A stretch of 64,000 nucleotides of DNA, taken from Mycolicibacterium psychrotolerans. GTDB taxonomy: Bacteria; Actinomycetota; Actinomycetes; Mycobacteriales; Mycobacteriaceae. Location: contig NZ_AP022574.1 of assembly GCF_010729305.1 (NCBI RefSeq), positions 1-64,000 on the forward strand, written 5' to 3'. The notes under the pieces are model-generated. The model ran no database searches and was not told the DNA's origin. It was given only the letters and a program-made list of their open reading frames with translations. This document shows positions 45,761 to 53,318 of the stretch, in pieces. Position numbers and translations under genes: made by a program. Every line of letters starts with the position of its first letter. Position 1 is the first letter of the stretch.

Positions 45761-47675
45761 TATTGTCAGGCCAACGCCACATTGCTGCCGCCGAGGCGGA
45801 CAGCCGGCCCGCATCATCGGTTCTCGTGAACTCGTTGACTCTTATCAAGAGATCGTCATCCTCTACGACCCTCTTCATATAAGCGAATCCTCCGTATGGG
45901 CTAAGCCCGGGATGCGGAGGGGTGCTGGGGTCGAACTCAAGAACGACATCCTGCCTTCGGAGTGTTCGCCACCAAGACTTCAGCCGCTGCAGCTTATCCT
46001 CACTCATTCCCCCGCCCGCCGTGACCATGAACTCTCCGTGATCGCGAAGGCGTTGGAATGCTTTCGACTTACCGTGCAGACTCGTCGTCTCCCATGGCCA
46101 TTCCTTCTGAACGAGTTGGCGCGGAGTCAGCATGCCGCCGTATGTCTTTTTCTGCCAGGACACGGCCTGCCTGCTCACGCCATGCATTGCAGCGATTTCG
46201 CTCTGGTTGAGCCCCCGTCGTCTCAACTCTTCGATCTCTCCGAACACCAGCGGTGTCCTGCTGTTCGCCTGCAGATCGCGAGTCAGACCTTTCCTCACCT
46301 TGAAGTTGGCTTCCGCTGAACCGGCTCGGTCGGCTGAACGTGCAGGCGCCTCGCACGACGGAGTGACCCAGCAGTGGAACAGCGGTACGCCTTCCCATGC
46401 TCCACCTCGGGCAACCGCGACGACGGCATGCGGCCGGTCGAACGTGACGTCCACTCGGTGAATGGTGCGCTCGACGAACTGCGGTGCGCCCGTCGCCATC
46501 AGGAGAGCCGTGACGGCGGCGGCCTGGAACCCGTTCTCGTCGTATGCGGCCGTGGCCGCTTGTACGCACTCCACCGGACCGGCGAGCGCGGGCACGGCCT
46601 CCCTCGGTGAAGCCACAACCTCCGCCACCCCGGGAGCGGCCGTCAGTTCGCTTTCCACCTTGGCGCTCCAGCGCGGCAAATGGCTGCGCCACAGGTAATC
46701 GCCCTCGTCGGGCGCGTCCCACTCCACGAATTCCTCGGTCGCCTCGCAAACGGTCCACGCGTGACCGCCCGCGGAACCCGCGTCGGGGAGCTGACCCTGC
46801 CACAGTCCACCCTCATTGAGCTTGCCGACGATCTCGTCGACCGCCCGCCACACGTCGGACGGCGGAACATCAGGCGCTGCAATGACACTGACGACGTCGA
46901 CACCGTCCTCGCTGAACGGCTTGGCGACGGCGACGAGCCCCGCGGCCCGGGTGGAGACGATCGCTTGCAACCCCTCTTCGAGGACGAGCAGCCCGTTGTC
47001 GTCGGTCCGCATCTCGGTGGTCCACCGCGGCTGCAGAACCAACGCCGTCGCCAAGACGAGCTCGGTCAGTGGATTGATCTCAAGCGGGAAACGCTCGATG
47101 AGGCCGCGCGTGCGCGCGGAAGCCCAGCGGTCCAGCCCCGCCTGGCCGGGCAGTTCGTCGAGCACGAGGCCCGGAAGCGTCGTCGCCGGAGAGCGAGACC
47201 AGGCACCGACTGCCGCGGCAATGGTCGGATGCGGTGCGTCTAGCAGGCGGGCGGCCACCTCAGCCGCCTCCTCGCACGACACTCCAAGAACGTCCTCCAA
47301 TCGCACGCGGTCAGAACCCGTCGCCACCGGGGCGAGGCGGGCGAGCAGCAACCACAGACCGCAGTAGGAGATTGCGGATGTCTGCGCCGTGTCGAGTGCC
47401 TGCCGCGCCGATGCGGCGTATGCAGTGATGAGTCTGGCGGTCTCTGGGCGTGACGCCGTCGTCCACTCCGACTGGTCCGATGCGCCCAGACGCTGGCGCT
47501 GACCGCACGTCACGCACTCGGTGGCCCAGGCGCTCGACGTGATGCAGCAACCGCCCAGCCTGAGATCGGGACGGCGTTCTGCCTGCGCGAAGGTTTCTTC
47601 GGACGGCATGCCGAACGCCTGGTGGTGCAGCGTGGTGGATCCGCATCGGCCACAGGCGGGAGTCTCGTTGGTCAC
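45729..47675 (-). CDS. Zinc ribbon-serpin-like protein fused to a phage-type HTH domain
   Basis: 648 aa in one frame. Residues 1-60: two CxxC pairs (CGRCGS; CVTCGQ), a zinc ribbon. Residues about 70-425: serpin-like protease-inhibitor domain (GLWLLLARLAPVATG; a C-terminal VTFDRPHAVVAVARGG... LFHCWVTP, matching the serpin end). Residues about 440-640: a domain like phage DNA-binding proteins, with helix-turn-helix LNQSEIAAMHGVSRQAVSWQK and LSPYGGFAYMKR. The serpin should end at about 425; the HTH part looks joined by recombination and abuts the vapC remnant. GTG 47675 has a poor ribosome-binding site. Serpin call moderate, HTH call good. Confidence 0.6.
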   Translation of the reverse strand: MTNETPACGRCGSTTLHHQAFGMPSEETFAQAERRPDLRLGGCCITSSAWATECVTCGQRQRLGASDQSEWTTASRPETARLITAYAASARQALDTAQTSAISYCGLWLLLARLAPVATGSDRVRLEDVLGVSCEEAAEVAARLLDAPHPTIAAAVGAWSRSPATTLPGLVLDELPGQAGLDRWASARTRGLIERFPLEINPLTELVLATALVLQPRWTTEMRTDDNGLLVLEEGLQAIVSTRAAGLVAVAKPFSEDGVDVVSVIAAPDVPPSDVWRAVDEIVGKLNEGGLWQGQLPDAGSAGGHAWTVCEATEEFVEWDAPDEGDYLWRSHLPRWSAKVESELTAAPGVAEVVASPREAVPALAGPVECVQAATAAYDENGFQAAAVTALLMATGAPQFVERTIHRVDVTFDRPHAVVAVARGGAWEGVPLFHCWVTPSCEAPARSADRAGSAEANFKVRKGLTRDLQANSRTPLVFGEIEELRRRGLNQSEIAAMHGVSRQAVSWQKKTYGGMLTPRQLVQKEWPWETTSLHGKSKAFQRLRDHGEFMVTAGGGMSEDKLQRLKSWWRTLRRQDVVLEFDPSTPPHPGLSPYGGFAYMKRVVEDDDLLIRVNEFTRTDDAGRLSASAAAMWRWPDNIDDLLRDSRG

Positions 47676-47722
47676 GGCGTGCCAACATACCGGTGCTCAC
47701 CGACAGCCGGCCCGTGGGTTCA

Positions 47723-48724
47723 TCATCGAACAGCGACGTAGTTGCCCGGCTCGATCCGCGTCTCCCTCGACCACCGATACGCCATCAGAGCACCATCTTT
47801 GGCCACGCTGAAGTCCACACATGCGGTGTAACCGGTCCAGTCGCGGGTCTCCTGGGGCGTGCCCCGGCGCCAATAGTGGCCGTAGAACACGGGCACCTGG
47901 TCGCCGTACACGAATGCCCGATACTCCTTGGCCACTTCGATCTCGGGGAGGGGCGGATACGGCTGGCCGTCCACCGTCGTGTAGCTATCGTCGATTTCCG
48001 CCAAGGCACGCAGTGTCTTCGCACCGCCGTCCCACCACCGCAGTCGGGCCTGCTCGCGGGGATGACCGCCCTTGTCTAGGAAGGGAGGCTGGTTCTGGTC
48101 GACGAGGCTGATTTCTGGTCCCTTAAGAAGGGTTTCGACCGCGTGGTACACCGGATCTCCTTTGGTCGACGCGCGCACGAGATCGTCAACCGACCGAAGA
48201 CGGTCTCCGCCGAGCTCGCGCTCCAGGAGATCGATCGACTCCTGATGCCAGCAGGCATGCACCACCCGTAGTTCGCCGAGATCGAGCCACAGCGGCTGGG
48301 TCCAGAACCACTCGAGATATTTGGCGCGCGTCTCGCCGGCGACCTGGTCGAGGAAGGCTCGGTGCTGATCCTCGTTCTTCTCTGACCGGGTGTTGGTCGG
48401 ATCGTCATGGGGCCGCAGATACTTCCCAGGCCTGTCCGGCGACTCGGTGGCATAGGCCAATGCATTGAACTCGTGGTTTCCCAACACCATTCGCGCAGTG
48501 CCGGCGTCCACCATCGCCTTCACGATCTCGAGCACCCGAAGCTGCTGCTTACCCCGGTCGATCAGATCGCCGACGAAGATGGCCGTTCGGCTGGGATGGC
48601 GATACGCACCCGAACTCCCGGACCGGCGATAGCCCATCGCTGCCAGGAGCGCTTCGAGTTGATCGGCGCATCCGTGGATGTCGCCGATGATGTCGTATCC
48701 GGCGCTCTCGTGGTCGTTCGTCAT
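47723..48724 (-). CDS. Calcineurin-like metallophosphatase
   Basis: 333 aa. Metal site motifs: DIIGDIHGCADQL (DxH), VGDLIDRGKQQ (GDxxDRG), MVLGNHEF (GNHE), with later His in VVHACWHQE and FYGHYW. This is the bacteriophage lambda PP / diadenosine tetraphosphatase (PrpE)-like group, acting on phosphoproteins or dinucleotides. ATG 48724 has AAGGGCAAG upstream. It lies 59 bp downstream of the NrtR-like gene on the same strand, so the two may share a promoter and a nucleotide-metabolism role. Confidence 0.8.
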   Translation of the reverse strand: MTNDHESAGYDIIGDIHGCADQLEALLAAMGYRRSGSSGAYRHPSRTAIFVGDLIDRGKQQLRVLEIVKAMVDAGTARMVLGNHEFNALAYATESPDRPGKYLRPHDDPTNTRSEKNEDQHRAFLDQVAGETRAKYLEWFWTQPLWLDLGELRVVHACWHQESIDLLERELGGDRLRSVDDLVRASTKGDPVYHAVETLLKGPEISLVDQNQPPFLDKGGHPREQARLRWWDGGAKTLRALAEIDDSYTTVDGQPYPPLPEIEVAKEYRAFVYGDQVPVFYGHYWRRGTPQETRDWTGYTACVDFSVAKDGALMAYRWSRETRIEPGNYVAVR

Positions 48725-48783
48725 GTCTTGCCCTTTCGATAGGCACATCCTCCGTTGCGAAGGACTCTGGTCTGTCGCCTGGG

Positions 48784-49443
48784 TCAGCTCCTGTCGTGCC
48801 TGCGAGGCGGATGGCGGAACAGTTCGGCGGGCCTCCCCCGACCTCTGGCGGTCATCACGCCGGTCGCAACGAGCTCTGGCTCCATGGTGCGTCGGAACCA
48901 GTCGCGTTGGATCTCACGTCCGGCGACGTGCTGATGGAGCCGATGCAGGTCGCGGATTGTGAACTCGGCTCCGAGCAGGCGGTCGGGATCGGGTGTGGTG
49001 GCATGGCGGCGGCGGACGTACGACACCGCCAGCTTGATGATGTCCGCGTGGTCGTAGATGAGCCGGCCCGGTGCCGCGACGGGCACCAACCGTGTCGTCT
49101 CCGTGGACCGGCCTTCGAGCCGGTCCAGTGGCACCACATCGACGTGCGCGACGGACAGCACCCAGCCGCGGTCATCGCGGCCCGGGGCGTCGAACACGTG
49201 CAGCTGCTGCGGGTGGAGTCCCTCGACGTTGGCCTTGATTTGCAAGGACCGGTCTACGGCGCCGGCGAGCACCTCCCCCTCGTGGAGGAATGTGCCGGGC
49301 AGCGCCCACCCGGTTCCGTTCTGTCGTCGGACCTCGAGGAGCAGTAGGCCGTGCTCGTCGTCGACGGTGAGCACGGCGGTGTCGACGGCGACAGACGGCC
49401 GCGGGTATTCGGTGAGCGACTTGCCCTTGCTGTCTCTGTACAA
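48784..49443 (-). CDS. NrtR-like Nudix-winged helix regulator
   Basis: 219 aa. A Nudix domain (about 15-140) with a degenerate box: LPGTFLHEGEVLAGAVDRSLQIKA keeps the G and E start but has lost the REUxEE core, as in NrtR regulators that bind ADP-ribose without cutting it. A winged helix (about 150-210) follows: FTIRDLHRLHQHVAGREIQRDWFRR. TTG 49443 is the only start codon available before a stop and has GGAG 7 nt upstream. Divergent from an ADP-ribosylglycohydrolase gene with a palindrome at 49484-49505 between them. Most likely it represses both units and is relieved by ADP-ribose. Confidence 0.75.
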   Translation of the reverse strand: MYRDSKGKSLTEYPRPSVAVDTAVLTVDDEHGLLLLEVRRQNGTGWALPGTFLHEGEVLAGAVDRSLQIKANVEGLHPQQLHVFDAPGRDDRGWVLSVAHVDVVPLDRLEGRSTETTRLVPVAAPGRLIYDHADIIKLAVSYVRRRHATTPDPDRLLGAEFTIRDLHRLHQHVAGREIQRDWFRRTMEPELVATGVMTARGRGRPAELFRHPPRRHDRS

Positions 49444-49483
49444 GACGAGGCTCCGATGCGGAATAGAGTGGACCGTTGCCTTT

Positions 49484-49505
49484 ATTAGATCATATGTGCT
49501 CTAAT
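49484..49505. promoter_or_regulatory. Palindrome in the NrtR-like / ADP-ribosylglycohydrolase intergenic region
   Basis: Inverted arms ATTAGA (49484-49489) and TCTAAT (49500-49505) with a 10-nt centre containing CATATG. The AT-rich site sits 41 bp upstream of TTG 49443 and 20 bp upstream of ATG 49526, so binding would block both directions. Length (22 bp) fits a NrtR-type dimer operator. Confidence 0.6.
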
Positions 49506-49525
49506 TGCGGCGGGAGGAGGCGGAC

Positions 49526-50983
49526 ATGACTTCACGAGATGACCGGATCGAAGGTGTGCTGCTGGCGACGGCGGCTGGGGATGCATTGGGCGCGCCGTAT
49601 GAGTTCCAGCCACCGCGAGGGCCGGAGCTCGACGTCACAATGAGCGGCGGTGGCGTCTGGGCGGCCGGCGAGTGGACGGACGACACCGCGATGGCAATCG
49701 CCATCGCCGAAGTGGCGGGCACGGGAGTGGATCTGCGGGAGGAGGCCGCGCAGGACGCGATCGTCTCCCGATGGCTGGAGTGGTCGCGCGGGGCGAAGGA
49801 CGTCGGCATTCAGACGGGCTCGGTGTTGCGCTCCGCGCGGATCGGTTCTGAGATCACCGCGGAGCGCGCGCGGTCGGCGTCGACGGCGCTGCACCAGGGG
49901 AGCGGCCGAACCGCAGGCAACGGGTCGCTGATGCGGACGGCACCGGTGGCGCTGGCCTACCTCGACGATGAGCAGGCGATGGTCGAGGCGGCGCGATCGA
50001 TCAGCGAGCTGACGCACTTCGATCCGGACGCCGGTGACGCGTGCCTGTTGTGGTGCAGTGCGATTCGGCATGCGGTGCTCACCGGAGAGCTCAATGTCCG
50101 AGTCGGACTGAGGCACCTGACGGCGGACCGGCGCGAGCTGTGGTCGGCGCGGCTGGACGCTGCCGAGGCGGGGCGGCCGGCGGACTTCCCGAGCAACGGA
50201 TGGGTGGTGTCGGCTCTGCAAGCGGCGTGGTCGGCGATCACGATCACCCCTGTGCCTGAGGATGATCCGGCTACGGAGGTGTTTCGCGCTGATCATCTGT
50301 GGCTGTCGCTCGACGCGGCGGTGCGGGCCGGGTTCGACACCGACACGGTGGCGGCGATCGCCGGCGGTCTGCTCGGAGCAGCCTATGGCGCATCGGCCAT
50401 TCCCCTGGAATGGCGGTCGAAGCTGCACGGCTGGCCGGATCTGGATTCACATGGGCTGGTGAACCTGGCGGGGGCGGTGGCCCGGCGCGGGAAGGTGACG
50501 GCGTTCGATGGCGCCTACCGCGGGTACCGGACGGGCGCGTTGGTTCCCCATCCGTTCGACGACAAGGTGCTGCTGGGTGGCGTCGGTGCGCTCCATCAGC
50601 TCCCCGACGGAGTGGATGCTGTTGTCTCGCTGTGCCGGATTGGTGACGACGATGTCCAGCAGGGCATCCCGCACGTCGAGGTGCGATTGATCGACCGGGA
50701 GGACAGTGACGAGAACCCGCACCTGGACTTCGTGCTCCTGGAGGCGGTGCGGGCGGTCGAGCGATTGCGGCAGGATGGCAGAACGGTGCTCCTGCACTGC
50801 GTCGAGGCGTTGAGTCGGACGCCTACGGTGGCGGCGCTGTACGGTGCGCGGTTGCGTGGTCTGAGCATGGACGAATCGCTGGATGCCATTACCGATGCAC
50901 TCCCCCGTGCCAGGCCCAACAGCGCATTGCGAGAGGCGTTGCGGCGGCTCATTCTCACACCGGCTCAGTCGGAGCGACGCTGA
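49526..50983 (+). CDS. ADP-ribosylglycohydrolase fused to a dual-specificity phosphatase
   Basis: 485 aa. The N-terminal 310 or so residues are DraG-like: RIEGVLLATAAGDALGAP, WTDDTAMAIAIAE (metal site) and TDTVAAIAGGLLGAAYGA (second metal site). A linker leads to a phosphatase domain of about 150 aa with LLHCVEALSRTP, the HCx5R signature of cysteine-dependent protein phosphatases. It should remove ADP-ribose from proteins or nucleic acid, or cut small ADP-ribosyl compounds, and also remove phosphate. ATG 49526 has GGAGGAGG upstream. Control by the divergent NrtR-like protein would link it to NAD+ or ADP-ribose levels. Confidence 0.8.
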   Translation: MTSRDDRIEGVLLATAAGDALGAPYEFQPPRGPELDVTMSGGGVWAAGEWTDDTAMAIAIAEVAGTGVDLREEAAQDAIVSRWLEWSRGAKDVGIQTGSVLRSARIGSEITAERARSASTALHQGSGRTAGNGSLMRTAPVALAYLDDEQAMVEAARSISELTHFDPDAGDACLLWCSAIRHAVLTGELNVRVGLRHLTADRRELWSARLDAAEAGRPADFPSNGWVVSALQAAWSAITITPVPEDDPATEVFRADHLWLSLDAAVRAGFDTDTVAAIAGGLLGAAYGASAIPLEWRSKLHGWPDLDSHGLVNLAGAVARRGKVTAFDGAYRGYRTGALVPHPFDDKVLLGGVGALHQLPDGVDAVVSLCRIGDDDVQQGIPHVEVRLIDREDSDENPHLDFVLLEAVRAVERLRQDGRTVLLHCVEALSRTPTVAALYGARLRGLSMDESLDAITDALPRARPNSALREALRRLILTPAQSERR

Positions 50984-51159
50984 TGATGATGGCACCCGAT
51001 AGGGCGGCGGCTTCGGCGAGTGGGAACAAAGTCCAGTCATGCGGCAAGAGCAGTGCAGACGGCCAACGAGACGCCATGTACCTGCTGGCGACGCTGATGG
51101 CATCAATCACCGATATGAGCCAATCGATCAAGAGCTCAGATTGCACGTGCCACCCGCAC

Positions 51160-51165
51160 TATCAT
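51160..51165 (+). promoter_or_regulatory. Likely -10 element of a leaderless promoter
   Basis: TATCAT ends 7 nt before ATG 51173, the spacing expected if transcription starts at the A of the start codon. No clear -35 is visible. The 189-bp gap to the preceding gene contains no other feature I can support. Confidence 0.4.
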
Positions 51166-51172
51166 CCGCCAC

Positions 51173-52846
51173 ATGGTGACCGCAAAGCCGAGCCACAGTA
51201 ATTACTCGGATCTGCTCAGCCAGATCGAGAACGGCACAATCAAGATTCCGCAGTTTCAGCGTGACTTCGTGTGGAGTCGTGCTAAATCTGCGGCCCTGCT
51301 TGACAGCATCGTTAAGGGGTACCCTGTCGGCACCTTTATCTTCTGGCATACCGACGAGGTACTCCGTACAGTCCGCAGCATCGGCGGAATCAAGTTCAAG
51401 GACAAGCCTGGCGGTAACTACTTCGATTACGTACTTGACGGCCAGCAACGACTGACGAGCCTGTATGCCGCCGTAAAGGGCGCGAAAGTGCAAAGGCCGA
51501 AGGGCAAGATCGACGACTTCTCCCAGATTTTCGTTAACCTCGAAGCCAACGAACACGAAGACATTGTGACGGCCGACGCAAGTGACCAAGCCGCAACATA
51601 CGTTTCGCTCACCGACCTTCTTGGCAGTGCGTTCAAACTCACCCAACAGTTTGACAGCAAATTCCACTCATCCCTAGAGCGGTACAGGGACGCATTCACC
51701 ACGTACAGCTTCCCCGTCGTGTCGGTGTCGGATGCCGAAATCGACATCGCTACAGACATATTCACACGCATCAACGTAGGCGGAAAGCCTCTCACTCCGT
51801 TCGAGATCATCATCGCCAAGACCTACGACGACCGGCGCAAGTTCGACCTTGCCGAGAAGTACGCGCAACTCAACTCCAAATTCGCGAAGGTTGGATATGA
51901 CAACCTCAACGAAATGACCCCGCTGCAGTTGATCTCGCTACTCACCAAGGGTGATTGTCGGCGGCAGGCAATCCTCAAATTGGACAAAGCGTCGGTCATC
52001 AGGCTCTGGGAGCCAGTTACTAGTGCCATCGAACAATCGGTTGACTACTTCAGGGGGACACATGGCGTCGTCGTGTCGCAACTTCTTCCCTACGGCGGGC
52101 TCATCGTTCCGTTTGCATACTTCTTCTACAAGACAGCTGGGAAGAAACCCACTGCTGACCAAGCCAAGTTGCTCACCGATTTCTTCTGGCGTTGCAGCCT
52201 TGGGGGCAGATACTCCGCCAGTTTTGAAAGCCGGGTGACGGCTGACCTCACAAAGATCAACCAGATACTCAAGGGCCGTTCACCTGACTACGACTGGCCA
52301 ACGCGCATTGATTCTGAGTTCCTGATCGCCAGTGGCCGCTTCTCTCCATCGCGCGCTTTCGTTAAAGCAGTACTCTGCCTGTACGCATCGTTTCAGCCGC
52401 GATCATTCGACAATAATGCTGTTGTCGCGATCGCCAACGATGCGCTTAAGCGCGCGAATAGCCGCAACTATCATCACTTCTTCCCGCGTGCCCACTTGAA
52501 GAAATTAGATGTGCCCGACGTGGACGCGAATAACGTCTTCAACATCACAATGATCGATGACCATTTGAACAAGAACCAGATCCGAGCGCGTTCGCCACTT
52601 CGGTATATGCAGGAATTCGAGAAGTCGAACCCAGACATGAACCAAACACTGAAATCTCAGCTGATGCCCGACAGCGTCTGGCCAGACATACAGAACGACG
52701 ACTACCCACATTTCCTCGAGCGACGTGCGGACCGGGTCAGCAAGGAACTACGAAAGCGCATCATTCCGCGAGACGTCGACTCCGAGACTCAGACGGTCGA
52801 TGACGACGCGGACATCGACGAGGATCTGAGTGTCGAGTACGACTAG
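51173..52846 (+). CDS. DUF262 (GmrSD-like) restriction protein
   Basis: 557 aa. N-terminal DUF262/ParB-like nucleotide-binding domain: IKIPQFQRDFVW, DYVLDGQQRLTSL and IFTRINVGGKPLTPFE. The C-terminal part has NYHHFFPRAHLKK followed by NNVFNITMI, the HNH-type site of GmrD. Type IV GmrSD enzymes cut DNA with modified cytosine, e.g. glucosylated hydroxymethylcytosine. GC content is visibly lower and codon use less biased than in its neighbours, suggesting recent transfer. It likely lacks a leader. Stands alone on the forward strand facing the SMC-like operon. Confidence 0.75.
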   Translation: MVTAKPSHSNYSDLLSQIENGTIKIPQFQRDFVWSRAKSAALLDSIVKGYPVGTFIFWHTDEVLRTVRSIGGIKFKDKPGGNYFDYVLDGQQRLTSLYAAVKGAKVQRPKGKIDDFSQIFVNLEANEHEDIVTADASDQAATYVSLTDLLGSAFKLTQQFDSKFHSSLERYRDAFTTYSFPVVSVSDAEIDIATDIFTRINVGGKPLTPFEIIIAKTYDDRRKFDLAEKYAQLNSKFAKVGYDNLNEMTPLQLISLLTKGDCRRQAILKLDKASVIRLWEPVTSAIEQSVDYFRGTHGVVVSQLLPYGGLIVPFAYFFYKTAGKKPTADQAKLLTDFFWRCSLGGRYSASFESRVTADLTKINQILKGRSPDYDWPTRIDSEFLIASGRFSPSRAFVKAVLCLYASFQPRSFDNNAVVAIANDALKRANSRNYHHFFPRAHLKKLDVPDVDANNVFNITMIDDHLNKNQIRARSPLRYMQEFEKSNPDMNQTLKSQLMPDSVWPDIQNDDYPHFLERRADRVSKELRKRIIPRDVDSETQTVDDDADIDEDLSVEYD

Positions 52847-52973
52847 CGTTACCGCGCCGCGGGCAAGGGCGAATGCCGACTGGCGTTCGCTTCCGGAGTG
52901 CCTGCCGCGGGCTTAGAGGTGAGTAGCGAGGGCCTGCTGCCGGTCATGCTCGATAGCCCGAGCTTTCCCATTG

Positions 52974-53318
52974 CTAGCCATCCGTCCGGGCCAGCATCTC
53001 AGAGAGAAGATGACACAGATGTTGCACCTCTAACACCGACGGCTGCAGTTCGTACGCATGTACGTGGCAGGCTCTACTCAGCCGGTTCCACACCATGGAT
53101 GCTGTATCGCCGACATCCGGATCCAGCGCCTTGAGCACTAGCAGCTTGCTTCGGGTGTTCGCCGACGGCGCAGAAGCGTCAAGCGCGTCGCATCTGTCAT
53201 CGATGATCTCCTCCAGCGCACGACGGGCGAGGAACGCCGCTGTACGCGACGACGATCCACGCACGGCGCGACGGGCAAGGATGTGCTGCGCCTGTGCCAA
53301 CAACTCGGCAGCGGTCAC
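52974..53318 (-). CDS. Small helical partner of the SMC-like ATPase
   Basis: 114 aa, almost all helical, with a conserved-looking SRACHVHAYELQPS segment and an early ARRALEEIIDDRCDAL helix, reminiscent of HEPN/DUF4145-like small proteins found with defence ATPases. The GTG start overlaps the TGA of the ATPase gene (GTGA at 53315-53318), so it is translationally coupled. It probably forms a complex with the ATPase. HEPN assignment is a guess. Confidence 0.55.
   Translation of the reverse strand: MTAAELLAQAQHILARRAVRGSSSRTAAFLARRALEEIIDDRCDALDASAPSANTRSKLLVLKALDPDVGDTASMVWNRLSRACHVHAYELQPSVLEVQHLCHLLSEMLARTDG

Noticed and set aside
50955..51146. Reverse-strand 63-aa open frame with hydrophobic content
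   Set aside because: Overlaps the end of the ADP-ribosylglycohydrolase gene, lacks a ribosome-binding site and resembles no family.
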